The position numbers and the translations under genes are program-made. A stretch of 64,000 bases of DNA, taken from Echeneis naucrates. Lineage: Eukaryota; Chordata; Actinopteri; Carangiformes; Echeneidae. The notes beneath the pieces are model-generated. The model did no database searches. It worked only from the letters and a program-made list of their open reading frames with translations, and was not told the origin of the DNA. Of the stretch, positions 42,344 through 58,859 are shown in pieces; position 1 is the first letter of the stretch; each line of letters starts with the position of its first letter. The stretch spans positions 2,728,001 through 2,792,000 of the forward strand of contig NC_042513.1 in the NCBI RefSeq assembly GCF_900963305.1. Reading direction: 5' to 3'.

Positions 42344-45300
42344 CTAGAAACTCAGCGGCTGCTCCAACGACCCTCCAATTTGCTGTAAGGCTACCATGAG
42401 TCCGGCCTGCAGCTCTGAGTATTTGGGCTGTTCCATGTACTGCAGAGCCATCACTGCAGTCACATATGTCTTGAAAGCACCTGCAGTGTGATACAAACAC
42501 ACAGACAGTATACAATAAGCAGCTGGCATAAATGAATTTACAATTACAAACTAACAATAAGAAATGTTTTTAACTCACTGGAAGCTTTCTTTTTCCCAAA
42601 GCAGTGACTCAACAGTGCAGGAACATCCTCCATGTACCTACAATGAGATTATGTGCATTTTCTTTTAGTTGTGCCACCCATTTATATATATTGATTTATA
42701 CAAAGCAGACAAATAGAGTTTTGATATGGTGGTCTATGGTGTGTCAAAGGTATATAGGCTTTAACTATCCCACTGGTGATGAACTCTCACCTCTCTTTCT
42801 CAGCGGCTACCTCATACGGTTCAGTGAGAGCAGTCCACGGCAGTTTCCCTGTGTGCCACCGCAGCATGCAGTAACCCAGAGACTGCAAATCACTGCGTCG
42901 GGATGGCGCTGAAAGGACAGAATAAACACACAGATACTGACATCTGATTCCCCTCACAGATCAACAGACAAATTCTAAAACACAGGTTTGCATATTAGCC
43001 CATTTGCTTTGATTAAAAAAAAAAAAAAAAAAAAAAAATCAGATCATGTCAATGTCAGCTTTTAAAAACAACTGCAGTTGACCAAAGTGATATACAAACT
43101 CAGCCAAAGCAACTAAAAAATTAAAATAATCATTAGAAATGTACACAATGTACACAACAATTAGAAGGAAAAAAAATAGATGTGTCAGTGTTTGGCTTAC
43201 AGTAATTTATATGGTGCAATGCCGTTTATTTCCCCAACATGGGAGTAAGTAAGTGAAGCACAGAAGTGACACACCTGCTCCTTTATGTGCATCAAGGCTG
43301 ATGAACTCCATGGTGCCCTCATGTGGTGTCCTGCTGGCTTCACGGTACTCCACATGTTGGCCTCCTGGACAGTATCTGAAAGCATGGCAGTACCCTACAA
43401 GGTAGACCTGACCCTGGATGCACAGAGAACATGGAGAGATGTTGGCATACAAACACTGTTTTAATAAGCATGAACTCTGCTAGAGCAAATAGAAACAGAA
43501 GATATTTCTTACCTGTGACATTGGTCCCTGTTTGACGTAAATGTTTCCTGCACTAATATCACCGTGAACATACTCATTTGAATGTATATACTGCAGGACA
43601 TCCAACTGCAAGGAGAAAGATACGTTATAGATTTGTCCGAAAATTGGTTTTCAGAGTTCTGGCTTATGTGTTATTTGGACAAAAACCTTAACAATATTTC
43701 CTGACAACTAACAAACAAAAACTTGTGAGAACACTTACAAGTCTACAGGTGAGCTGAAGAACAGCTTTCTCAGACAGAATATTGTTGTCTTCTTCAATGA
43801 CAGTCTGCAGAGACTTGCCCATATTGGGAAAAATTAGAAACCTGTTTAAAAAAAGAACAAACTGCATGTAGTAGAACCAAAACTTAATGTATAATTATTT
43901 TACATAATGTGTAAATCCACATGAAACACTTTTTCCTCACCTGTAAGAATCTGCATGGGGACCAAAACCGGCACAAGCAGGAATTCCCAGAAAATCCATC
44001 TTATTTTGTTTGATCCATTTATCGACTACAGTGAAACATTAACAAAGAAAGTTATTATGTGGAGTTCATACATAAAATCATATTCATGAAAAATCAGAAC
44101 TTCATCTAAAGGGGTCAAAGACTGACGTTGTCCATCAGACTAGCAAGATGTTCGCGTTGAATATATTCTTGTCCACTTTGTCTGAACAGAAACTGAAAAG
44201 TACTAATGCCTCCTTAGTTTTGATTAAGTTTATCTCTCATGTAGTTGTCAACAGAACAGTCAGTCAAGCTATAACTGCAAAGAACCCTCCACAAATTAGA
44301 CTTCCATTGATGTTTAGCTTCTTTTTTGGACCCAAAACGAGAACTTAAAACACACCTAATCCTCACCTGATGCAGGTTTAGCTGCTCTCTGCAGAAAGTT
44401 CTGCTCATTGAAGATTCTTCCATCTTTAGCTCCCTAGGAGAAAGAAAAATGTAAGCGATTCCACTCAGTGTAAATGAAGAACTATCATCATGTTGTGATA
44501 TGATTCATTGCTTTTTTAAGTACTCAGAAAACATTAAAATTTTTGAGACAGATCTTACCAATTTAAGGATGTGATTTGATTCTTTGGAACTGGATCGTGA
44601 ACCTGCTTGCAAAACTAAGAGAGACGAACAGGTTATTTGTTATTATTAATTTTTATTTTAACCACATGTCTATCCACCCTAGCTTGTTTCGCCATCTCTT
44701 TATTCAAAAAGGGATAATATGCAAGACTTGAATTGTGTTTTATGGTACTCAGAGATTCATAAATGCATTTTAATCTCCAATTTTACTCATACAGTACTTG
44801 CCATAGTGTCACGCAGTCTCACCTTCGTAGATCACCTCAGTCTTGCTTTGATCCAGCAGTTTCATCAGCTTCCATTTCTTGCCTGTTGTGTCCGTCACCT
44901 CTTCTCCTTCCTGTAGTGGCTCCAGAGGAGGCCCGTGTCTCGGCTTCTTGGCCTTGCTTTTTCCTGTTGCTTTATATTCATACAAACATTTCAAATAAAT
45001 TACATTACAGAAAAAAAGACTGATGTAGAGAATGTCTCCTGCAGTTTAAACAGACATCCTTTTAGTCACATCTCCAGTAAATAAAATTAATGAATCTGTT
45101 TCTTAGCAGTTTAAAGCAAAAAATGGTTGACTAATAAATAAATATAACTTAACAAGAAATTGCACTCATATAGAAATGCTGCTAAAAATTAATATTTTTG
45201 GATGAGTGCATGTAAAACCTTGTGTTGTGTAGCTCACATTTTAAAGGAGACCTGGAGATTGGTGATGAAACTGGTGAAGGGACACACACAGAGGTGCCAT

Positions 45301-46404
45301 CCACTGTTGACGCATCCGCTTTCCCACTTGTTTTATCACGAAGCATCGTTCCTTCCTCTTCCTGCTTTTTAGCTGGACTGGAGAGTTTTGCCTTTCCTCT
45401 GACTACACGTGGGTCCAGTCACAGTTAACAGAGATGAGAGGAAGGATTATGATGGAGAAACCAGAGTTGAGGTAGTTAGGCAGAAGTAATGTATGGATGA
45501 TTGACTGTGTTTCTTTTGTGTTTCAGCTCACCAAATCGAGGCGACTTAACAACAGAAGAAGTTGAAGACTCTAAAGGTGACTCTACCTTTGAGTCAAGTT
45601 TAAACGTGACTGAATGTTGCTTTGCTGAGGATGACCAGAATCCAACACCACTGTCTGCTGATACATAATATAGATGTCCTGTTATTAAAAGTGAAAGGCA
45701 TCTTTTTTTCTTTTTTTTTTTTCATGGCACCTTCTGTATGTATAAGTGCCTGTAAATTTAAGCCACCACACATTATTTTTTAGGAGAAAGTGGAGTATAA
45801 AGAGAAATACCATACAAGTGGCTTTAGGATGGCAGCCTCTCTACTCCTGCCACGCTGCCTTGTGTCTGTCCTTACTCTGTATGCAACGCTTATCAGAAAC
45901 CTAAATAAAAACTAAAAATCACTTTAATTACCTTGAAACTTGTCGTCTCTAACAGAATTAATGGAGGGTCCGATAAGTGGAGTGACATCTTTACTATTGT
46001 ACTGAACTTCCCCATCCAACCGAAGGGAGTTACGAGTCTTTCGCAGTGCAGGACGGGCTGTAATTGTAGTTGGAGTGTGGCATGCAGGGTCTGTGAAGAG
46101 AAAGAAAACACACAAATCCAACGACTTACAATCAATAATCTATAATCATATTAGGTAATTCCTAATAAAATTGACATTTACCAATACCTTGCGCAGGCTC
46201 ACAAGCTCTGTTTGAATCAAGACATTTTTTGATTAGTAGTGATGCAAATCCATCATTTTTGGTGGGAGAGCAACTTGTAGAAGTAGGAGAGTTCACAGAC
46301 CCAGATTCATCAACAGGACAGGGAATCTTCTCCCCACAAGAGGGACAAAATCTGAAATTGGGCTGCAACTTTGTCCCGCACTGGGGGCAGAAATGGAAAG
46401 GCAT
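42344..46404 (-). CDS. vrk3: VRK3, vaccinia-related kinase family pseudokinase
   Basis: Thirteen exons (minus): 46188-46404, 45932-46090, 45238-45402, 44823-44969, 44559-44614, 44367-44433, 43941-44025, 43739-43841, 43513-43605, 43275-43407, 42791-42908, 42579-42637, 42344-42480. They encode about 512 residues (human 474). VRK3 is known as a nuclear, essentially inactive VRK that scaffolds the phosphatase VHR/DUSP3 toward ERK. The N-terminus is a zinc ribbon ([20 protein letters not shown] followed by CGEK), then a Ser/basic linker with a KSKAKKPR nuclear signal. The kinase-like domain has a degenerate glycine loop, a retained HILKL lysine, and [13 protein letters not shown] where DFG should be. 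The catalytic loop reads [13 protein letters not shown], so the loop aspartate is present, although in human VRK3 it is Asn. A substrate-loop-like [18 protein letters not shown] is conserved. Two donors six bases apart end exon 1 (46188 or 46182) and both keep frame. Confidence 0.95.
43015..43039. repeat. Poly(A) tract in a vrk3 intron
   Basis: A run of about 23 A in the intron between the exons at 43275-43407 and 42791-42908. No element body attached. Confidence 0.85.
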
Positions 46405-47370
46405 TCTGCAAGAGCGAACAAGGTGGTTAATCCTGTGTGTGGACCCTGGCAGGGGAACACAGACTTCACCAGGAAAATACACAGATACCATAATTAAAAC
46501 TGTTGTTTCTACTGGAGATACAGTGGAGACTCTCCTTATAACTAATACTGGATATCTTAAAAATACTAAAATGGATTCACACTTATTCTGTGAATGTTAA
46601 CTATCATGCTCAAAGAAACAAGAGCAGTTTTCATCTAAGTAAAAGTAATAATGCCACAAAAAGGTTCTGAGTTAAAATTCCTATGATCAGCAAAATTTCC
46701 CTAAACAGCCAATGTTAACAGTAGGGTTAGTGTTAATACCTAACCCGAACCCATTTCTAGATTATTATATTTGCACTAATAAGTAATTTTAAATTAAGCT
46801 TGTATAACAATTGACAATTGCCAACAATTTTAGAAATTGTTTTTAGAAATTGTTTCCTCGTGATAGTTTGTTGAATCTTGACAATGGTTGTTTTGTCCAA
46901 CTAAAATAGCCTAACCTTAAACTGCCTAAATGCATTTTTAAAGTCTGTCATTTTGCAATGATAAATGATTTATCACAGGAGCTGCCATTTTATCATCATG
47001 AGATTTTATCTGCCGTAATTACAACAAAAGAAAAATGGCATCGACTTGTTCTAATCATTATTTCTGCCATAATAACACAAAAGAGAAGTGTTGTCTACTT
47101 AAGCTAACGTCAGTTAGGTGACAATGGTTTATAACAACACTTCACTTCATTGACAACACTGACTGAAGGACACTTTGTCCAGAAATACGTTATGAAAGGA
47201 AGTCCAAAGTTGACACTGTTTGGTGAAATGACGGAAGGAAACAACTATTCCTATTGCTTTATTTGAGGGTTGGTTCCAGCAGGAATTGGAGCAGTACTGA
47301 GTAATTAACTTTTTTTAAAAAAATGACTTAATAAAAGTTACTTAAATCACAGTTTTAATAGTTATTTTTT
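46405..47370 (-). other. vrk3 intron 1
   Basis: A clean acceptor (CGCTCTTGCAG followed by AATGCC) lies directly before the vrk3 ATG at 46404, so the 5' UTR is split. The stretch holds no other exon. Confidence 0.55.
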
Positions 47371-47373
47371 TAC

Positions 47374-47500
47374 CTTCCCCGTCTGGATGTTTGGCTAGGC
47401 TACTTCCTATTTCGCACCGGAAATACGTCATCATCGTAGCGCTGGCGCGGTGCTGCCGCCTGCTGGCCGGAAGGAGCCCTGCAGCCAAGAGCTTCTCATA
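47374..47500 (-). promoter_or_regulatory. vrk3 promoter and untranslated first exon
   Basis: On the minus strand a donor GGGGAAG|GTAAAA ends an exon at 47374. Upstream are an ETS-like CCGGAAAT and a TACGTCATC CRE-like core (about 47418-47433) in a CpG-rich patch. TGCCGCCTGCTGGC at 47454-47467 resembles a CTCF core motif, one base off the usual consensus. Confidence 0.55.
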
Positions 47501-49422
47501 TAGTGAAGGTTTTTAATCAGCTCAGAGAAATGACATAATGAGGCTGCACACACAAATGCTGTCTTGAGTTTCCCAACGATGGGACATGATAGTTTTTACA
47601 CAAAAATACTCACTTCTTGAAAGAATTTTTGTGCATGAATCATTGTTGCCATCTAAATTTAAGTCTTTAAGATTGTCGCAAAATGCTGAGAACAAACAAT
47701 ATTCCCTGCATTGTGATGAAGATAAGCTTTTGGTATTATCACAACTAAACAATAGTGGTTATAAATAGGACATGATATCAACTGCCCTTGATCAAGATTT
47801 TTAGAACTGATTAAATAAAGAATCAACACTGCTTTGAGGAATACATAAATAATAAAAATGTTTATTTTTGAACAGAGTTTAAAGAAGTTGATCAAATTTT
47901 GTGGTGCAACTGAAAATATAGAATATTTCAGTTTAAGCTTTTCTAACAAAGTAACTGCAGTGAGATTTTTTTATTGAATTTGGGCATCGAAACAGCGAGA
48001 AGAAAAATATGTGTCTGAACTAAAACATGCCATTCACCCTTTTAGTATAAAATAACAAGAGAATACAAATGATGAGAATTTGTGTATGAAACCAGCAAAT
48101 ATAGGAGAAATAAATACTTTCAAAATGCCACTTCAGTGTCAATACTCTGCATTTTAGTAAAATATTAAATACATTTGATGCTATACACTGATCTGAAGGG
48201 CTCAGTGAAATGCAGGGCTAATTTTATTGCTTTCATTATAACTTGTAACATCCATCAACATCAAGAGATTGGACACACTGTATCATGTATATGTCTGTAA
48301 CACTACATTAATGTCCTTAAGGTTGGGGGATTCTTTAATGGAGCAATCATTCTGGATTCAAAAACTTTTTTCACTGCATCAGGCAACTGATTAAGGTTTC
48401 CATAAAAAACTCTCTCACCCAAATATATAGGAAAATACAGGTAGTTTCTTGTGAGAAATAACACATCAGTTAATTTTCCCTTAAGATTTTTCTTTTCCAC
48501 AAAGCCAATCTACAGGGTGTGTTATCTAGGATCCTACCAAAGGAAAGCCATGCTTAGTTTTAAAGATATATGTTTTCAAAACTGTTGGAACTGCTAATAA
48601 TGAATACATGTTTGATTTTGCATAAATCAGATTTTAAGGCAATGACAACTATCAACTCTTGAGAATTTTCCAAAAAACTCCAAAACGTATTTAGTTTAAA
48701 TTGAATACCTGAGTCTAAAAATACAACAGTAAGTATTTACATATAACTTCAATTTGTGTGTTCATTTGTTAAACATTGTTTTACTCAACAGGAAGAATAA
48801 TGTAAATAACTTGGTTTAGTGCTCAATTTTTACTATAGCTTCTCAGAACATGTTCATTCACTTATCGTGGAAATTCGTGTTTTTTGGAAATTATTATAAA
48901 ACCTGTCACTGCACATCCACTATTAATCTAACTGTATTACATAATTCATGTTTTACAGGTAAAAAAAAAAAAAAAGCACTAGCACTCACACACGTGTGTG
49001 TGTGTGTGTATATAGCATATATCGCACTTTTGGCAGGGCAGCCCACTTTGCTGCAGCATTGGGATTTCAACTTAGAAAGATAATCAGTGCTTTCAACTGA
49101 TGAGCAATGTTGGACAATTTCAGTTGGCCGTCATTAGAAATCAATATCTCATACTGACAATCATAAAGAATGAAGTATTCAAAAGACCCATGACATCAAT
49201 CTTAATGAAAATGTCCATATTCAAAAGGCGCTTAATGTGTTTTAACATATAATGCTACAAATCAATAAAAGTATGCACAATTTCTGACCCAGTGGAAACA
49301 AATTAATGTGAAGTTTTAACCAACAGAAAAAATATAGTAACTCCCACTTTGTGAAACGTTGAACTTGGTTGTCTTCCTATTTCTATATCAATATTAAGAC
49401 ACTAAAATGGCCCTACATCACT
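47501..49422 (-). other. rab27a 3' UTR and intergenic sequence
   Basis: No coding exon recognised. A TTTATT near 47858 is a minus-strand AATAAA that could end a long rab27a transcript. A (CA/GT)n tract with a TATA run lies near 48985-49022. Confidence 0.45.
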
Positions 49423-52839
<3,417 letters not shown>

Positions 52840-52849
52840 TTAATTTCTG

Positions 52850-55800
52850 AAACACACAAATAAAACAATTCGGTCAACCATCAATCCCACTACTTAACAA
52901 ACCACTTAATCTCTAAATGACATCTCATCTCTTTAACATTAACTTCTTCCCAAATAAAGCGCAATTTAAAGCTTTATTAACAATAACCGATTATTCATTC
53001 AATGCTCAATACAACAGAGGCTCAAAAGTTGGAAAAATAAATGATCATTGGATTCTTTGGTGATGCTTTTAAAAATGATGCTATAAAGTTTTTATTCTTC
53101 AGGTGATTCAGCACAAAGTTCAGTAAATAGGGAAAAAAAAATCTAATTGATATTTTGTGTGGCTACCCTTTTTTTTAACAGGGGAGTGACATGCTGTGTT
53201 ATTGTCTGCAAACACTGTAACTCACACAAGTTCCTCTGCTGAAAGTGGTGCATGGTGTTGAATGTGGTTCTGTCTATCCGACACAAGTCAACCTACATAT
53301 GAGTCAGCAGTCTTCTCTGGTGTCTTTTTGGTTCAGTGTGTTGTCAAATTTAATCTTGAGAAAGCAACAGGAAACACTTTAGATTCCTGCCTCTCTCCAG
53401 CTGCAGACACATCAAAACAACAAGCACCACCTTACCATATGTACTGGATGTAACACTGTCATTTGTAATGTTCCACTAAATTCAGCCTCAACAATTAGGA
53501 GAAACTGCTGGTTTGTCATATGACCACTGCGTGGAGAAGTCTTACATTCTTTCACGGTAACTACCCCCTACCAACACCACCTTTCATCAGGTGACATAAG
53601 CAGCTTAAGGTCTCGTGCAAAATCAAGATCCATGATGAATGTGTTAGAATGGAATTTTTCCCCCCAAACATTCAGTTGTGGCCAACAATCCTTACAAGTA
53701 TCAACTGTATCCACCAGTTTTAAAAGGGGAAGAATTTTACCCTTTTATTAAAGAATAACTTTATCACTTTTAAAAGGTCTTTAGGTCTTTCAATCACAGC
53801 TGTAAGGTCAGTTAATGAGAGATGTTATACCAATTCTGTAAACTCCTAACTATTGAAGAGTTTTTCTTTGATCCATTTCCTTTCTTTTTAAAACACAACA
53901 CTTTTAGGCTCATGTTTTGATTCTAAACCCTTAGATGTTTCGTTTTGTTAATGATTCCTGATCTTGTTTCACTGCTGTAGGACAGATTTCAAACATGCTT
54001 TACAAATATATGTATTTCTATTACTTTCTACATAGTAACTATTAATCCACATAGTTTATAAAATCTAACTGTGGCTACTTTATTAATATACCCCAAAAGA
54101 AATTATATTATATATTCAAAGTGTAACTGTAAATATACAGTGTAAAACAGCTTATCATAGCAAATTACAATTTTGGTAACTGTAGTCTGTGTCACTGTCT
54201 AACAGTATTTGTCCTGTATGTATGTTTTTATAATATCCAAAAACTCAATAAATACACTTTTGTCAAAAAACTGTATTTGTCCCTGTTGATATAAACAGGG
54301 AGGGCACGAGACAAGCGACCATACAGTTAAAATCAGTTAAAAACAATGCAGACTACATTCACCAAAATTATTGTAGAGTTTAATCAATACTTGTGTGGCT
54401 TCAATAAAAACCTATGGGAGAAATCTACATGAAGGTGTAAATTGCGGGCTGTTGTATTGGACTGGATATATTTGTATCAAATACAAATGCCAACAAGAGT
54501 TCAACTTTACAATGGAAAAAACCTACTAATACATTCAAACTGTCTTATTTGAAGACCTATAGAGTTTGACAACTGAGGGCCACATTAATATTTATACCCA
54601 GGTTAGTCACATAATTATTATATGAAGCCTGGTTCAGTAAAAAGCAACCAGAAGCAACACAGTGGAGCCAAACCACACCGCTGGAGACAGGAGTTGTGTC
54701 TGTCAACTATAATCGGCTAATCTAGCAGCTTCATAAAAATCCTATTTAAAACATGAACTCGAATGATCTCATGTTGCATGTGAAAAGAAAGACATGTTCT
54801 TACATGATACAGTGTGCAATACAATGCCAAAATCTAAAGTTGCAATGCCATTTCCTAGTCATGCTGCATTTCCCAGTGTCATCACGGCTGCAAAAAGGAA
54901 GTGAGCACTGATAGCAAGTTATGATCAGATGTTATGTTAGAAAACAGTGGGTGCAGAGAGAAATCAGAAAGAACACAGCCCAGAAACACAATGTTAAACA
55001 AACTGAGTGACAACAATATCACTACCTTATCTCTTCTGAAGGATGTAGAGGAAAGTAAATAGATGTTGCTGGTTTCATGTAAAAGAGCTGAAGTTGAGGA
55101 AGCACTAAACATGAAACATAAAAGACTTGCTCTGAAAGACAACAGTCAATTACCATCAAAATTAATTTAGCTTCCCTAATTACCCAATATGCCTTTGAAA
55201 ACATTAAAGTTAAACTAATTTTGGGATAAAACCACACAGCTGGAGATAAACTGAAGAGTATCAAGTTTCCCTCTCGCCTTTAACAGACAAAGTCTAGTTG
55301 CCTTGTAATCAAGAACTTCAGTGCAAAAGGCCTCTCTCACAACATTAACACTGACCAGCAGTTAAAACTACAAAATGCAAACATGTGCCTTTTTCCTCAT
55401 TGATTAGCTGTGACAGAATATCAAACATCATCTAATGTCAGTCTAGGCAGTAGATCATGCGGTTGGTCAAAAGATCAGATATTTTAACCCTTTTTCGATT
55501 TCTACATTTCGGTTGAATAAGCTAACATTCAAGTTGTCTCTTGAGTGGTTGATGTGTATCATTACATCTCAGGCAAAGAGGCAAAAGTGATTTTTCATCT
55601 GTGACTCTTTTGAAAATAAAGTTTAAATGAATCAGAAGGGAAGAAATGTTGAGCTGCCCCTTGATATCTGCTGGTATTTTCCCATGCAGTGGGAGTGGAT
55701 CCAGTAGCTCTGGCCTGCCTGACATATGCTACCACCCAAGTACACCAGGAAACATAAAGCAGCTTGAATCATTTGTCAGGGAGAAGTGGAAGACCCACCC

Positions 55801-56500
55801 TGGGCAGCCATCCAGCAGAGAGGCAGTCAGCTCCTTAGGGAAATGTGGCTAAGGACATTCTGAAAAACTTCACCCTAAGTAGTCAAAGTTTTGTTCTTTT
55901 TTTCTTTGTATCTGTGAAAAACGTCCAGCTGCCAGAATCATTGCTTATCCAGTATTTAAGATACATGTTGAGCATTTATCATAACAGTGGCTGTGTGACA
56001 GGCTCAAAACGTCAAAAATTCTCAAGCTGAGAAACACAAACAAATAAACAAATCAATTCAGTGGAACTAACAGAAAATGTGATGACCCTCAGCTGGTCCT
56101 CATGTGGCTGTCACTGCTGCTCTGGTGACCTCAGAGGTCACAAATAGTCGCCTTTTTCCTTCTTTGCCCACTATGGATGCAGGTTTAACCCGTGTTGTAC
56201 CAGACTGCAGCTCATTTGAGCCCAAAGCTACCTGAACTCAGAGCCGCATGTTAGAGACTCCCAGTCATGATGGTGAGAGGGGAAGAAGTGGGAAAGCTAC
56301 CAGCCCTGAGGAGGACATAAGGCAGGTTGAAATTATTTCCCCCCTCAGCTCGTTAGTTCCGAGTCAGGCTGGAGCTCTCACAAAGGGGGTTGGAGACGAG
56401 CTCAGGTCGAACTCGGAATAAAAACAGACAAGTTGCTGACAGATGCTTCAGTTGGCTGTTTCTCTGCAAAGTGACATTTCCTGAAAGCGCAGCAGCTCGT
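52850..56500 (-). other. Probable rab27a 5' UTR intron
   Basis: A/T-rich, without a recognisable coding exon on either strand. It is bounded by the acceptor upstream of the rab27a ATG and by the donor at about 56506. The plus-strand frame at 55646-55852 was considered and not accepted. Confidence 0.45.
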
Positions 56501-56506
56501 ACTCAC

Positions 56507-56720
56507 CGCGGCCCGGGGCGTAGCTGCTGCCGGCTGGCTCAGAGAAAAAGGCGACCGCAAAGTGTCCGACGGCCGGAGACACTAAGGAAAGTCGGGAAAC
56601 AAGAGACTCTAGTACTTTGTCCGATCCCTCCGGGCCATTAGTCGACATGAGAGCCGTTTCACTCACTCTGATGAGCCGCAGCTTTACTTTCCGCCGTGCT
56701 GTTGAGAAACAGCTCCTCCC
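56507..56720 (-). promoter_or_regulatory. CpG-rich promoter and probable first exon of rab27a
   Basis: A CpG island with GCGGCCCGGGGCG and CCCCGCGGGGGG segments. On the minus strand, CGGGCCGCG|GTGAGT is a strong donor ending an exon at 56507. Within that exon an ATG at 56648 opens a frame that stays open to the donor (about 47 codons, MSTNGPEGSDKVLESLVSRL and on). If spliced straight to the rab27a ATG exon, this frame overlaps the rab27a start out of frame and then stops. The link to rab27a is by orientation and position only. Confidence 0.5.
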
Positions 56721-56909
56721 CGCGGGGGGAGCGCCCAGAGCCGGATCAGCAGAGGGGAAACAGGCCTTTCAACACAGAGCAGAGCTGCAGCTGACCCACA
56801 ACTTCATCCTGATCCTCACTACTTCGCTCCACTTCACACCAAACACAAAACGACATATTCTCAGAACATATGACAACAATATGAGTCCCAGAAACTGATG
56901 TTGGATCGA

Positions 56910-57830
56910 TTAAAAACTAACTCACTGTTTTAGTATAACCAAATCCTTAAAAGTAACTTTGATGTTTCTATTTTGCATCAGATCTTAACTCAGTGTGTTT
57001 ATGATTTTACTCACTCGAGTCTGGCATATGGGAGGACTGGAGCATAAACTCCTGTACACAACGGATTTTTATAGACAATTTAGCAGCCATTTTAAGTTCT
57101 CATTTTTCATAGCATTTACTTTAGGCTCCTATTTCTGTGACTGCGATCACAATTATTCTTCAATTTATCAGATCTATAACCAGCTATCTGTTGTGATTTT
57201 CGCTTTTTTAGCATGAAATCAAGTTTACTGTAATTATATAAAAATATACCAAAAAATAAAAAAGGTTTTCCTCCTAGAAACCAGTGCAAACTAAGTCAAA
57301 TAAAATGCTGCACTGACATATAACACTGTCAGTTTCATTTCATAGCGATATGAAATTTGTGAAAGCCAGAATCAGCTGCTGGGAAATTAAAGATCGAAGT
57401 AACCCAGCCTGTTAGTCAGGTGTGAATAAACTCCTTTAAATTGCTTTGACCAAGAGTAAACAACACAGCACTGAACAAAAACAGAGATGGTGCTCTTCGT
57501 AAATGTTAATCTCTGCGGGAAAAACATACAGGGTAGCTGAAGGAGTCCTGTTGGTTGAAACAGTGGCCATTGATCTTTGCTCTGATACAAGAAATATAAT
57601 GAATAATGAACACCAGACCTGTATAGTGGCCCCTAGTAAGGCCAAGAACCAATTTCTGTCATGTTCGAAAATATATTTCAACTCAGACCTATCCTAATGT
57701 GTCCATTTTGATTCAAAGAGCCAATGTCCAGCTTTTTGTTTTTGTGCAAAAAACAGATGTGGCAGATGTTTTTGCTTGACTGCCTGAGCCCCCTCTTCAG
57801 CTTTGGAAATCTGTAAAAACGGTGGTGTAT
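56910..57830. other. Intergenic stretch
   Basis: No coding exon recognised between the rab27a first-exon region and the pigbos1 3' UTR. Confidence 0.5.
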
Positions 57831-58026
57831 AATTCAAACACAATGAAAAGTCAAATTGCCAAATATTTTATTTGGTACATTTATAGTCACAAAGGGCTCC
57901 CCAAAGAAGCATGTATGTATCCATACTGGTCCTCTGTCATGTTCAGCCTCCAACCCTGACAGTCCAGTATCGTCTCCTTTAGTTCTCTTCTGAGTTTCCT
58001 GTGAGTGGTGAATTATTTCAGTCTGT

Positions 58027-58176
58027 TTAATTCTGTTTCTTTGGCATATCTTGGTTTTGATGCCCTGATTTCTTTGGTAATGCATCAAAATAAGGTTTGT
58101 AGATATAAGTACCACTGGCAACTCCGAGCACCGTGACCAAGACGATCTGTGAGAATGGTATTCTTCGTTGAAACAT
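58027..58176 (-). CDS. pigbos1: PIGBOS1 mitochondrial outer-membrane microprotein
   Basis: A single coding exon of 49 residues. In mammals this roughly 54-residue microprotein sits in the outer mitochondrial membrane and contacts CLCC1 at the ER, tuning the unfolded protein response. The fish product has the same layout: a short basic start (MFQRRIPF), one hydrophobic helix (SQIVLVTVLGVASGTYIYKP, about residues 9-28) and a charged polar tail ending MPKKQN. The human counterpart starts MFRRLTFAQLLFATVLGIAG. An acceptor with a long pyrimidine tract lies about 45 bases upstream of the ATG (exon start near 58222), so a first untranslated exon is expected toward the pigb promoter. Position opposite the pigb 5' end, as in human, is strong support. 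Confidence 0.85.
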   Translation of the reverse strand: MFQRRIPFSQIVLVTVLGVASGTYIYKPYFDALPKKSGHQNQDMPKKQN

Positions 58177-58859
58177 GGTTTCTTTCAAAAAGAAATTCCA
58201 ATCTTGAGACACAAGATAATCCTGAAAGAAAAAAAACAAAACAACTGCTGTTATCCAAGATACCTTCCACTCTTGAGCTGAAATATTACTTTTTCTATCA
58301 CTTCTGGTGCCCTTTGACAGATTCCTGCAAAAATGAATTACCTGAAGAGTAAATTCTAGCTGTAATAAAACAGTAAAGTGTTGAGCTGACATATAACGAT
58401 CTACCAGCCTCACAGACATGAAAATTCAATGATGGTATTTTGATTCTGACCATTTTGTCCATGTCATTGATCTTTCAGTCTGCCTTTTGCCTTGTTTTTC
58501 TATTTGTAAACATACGTTCATATGAATAACAATAAAGAAAATATGGACAATGATTATTTATTGCAGCCCCAATTTCTAGTTATTGCAACAGAAATTCTGA
58601 GATATTTGAATCAATAACCAGAATTCATCATAATTATTAATTACTCAACTGACTAATGTGCTTTCCTGCTCATAGAAACCCCAGACCAAAACAAAACATG
58701 CATTTCCTTGACCCTTATTTTGAAAGGGCGACATCGGATATGAAAAAAAAAAAACCGTCGTTGTTTCGGGTGAAACGACCAAAAATATCAAACATTGAAT
58801 TCCTTAAATGTAATTTTGTTCAGCATTCAAGACTCACTGGTAAACTGGAGACGTGTTTG

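Noticed and set aside
55646-55852. Plus-strand frame of 68 residues with a coding-like centre (NIKQLESFVREKWK)
   Set aside because: No recognised family, no convincing splice partners and it lies in a probable rab27a intron. It might be a decayed transposon piece, but I could not support that.
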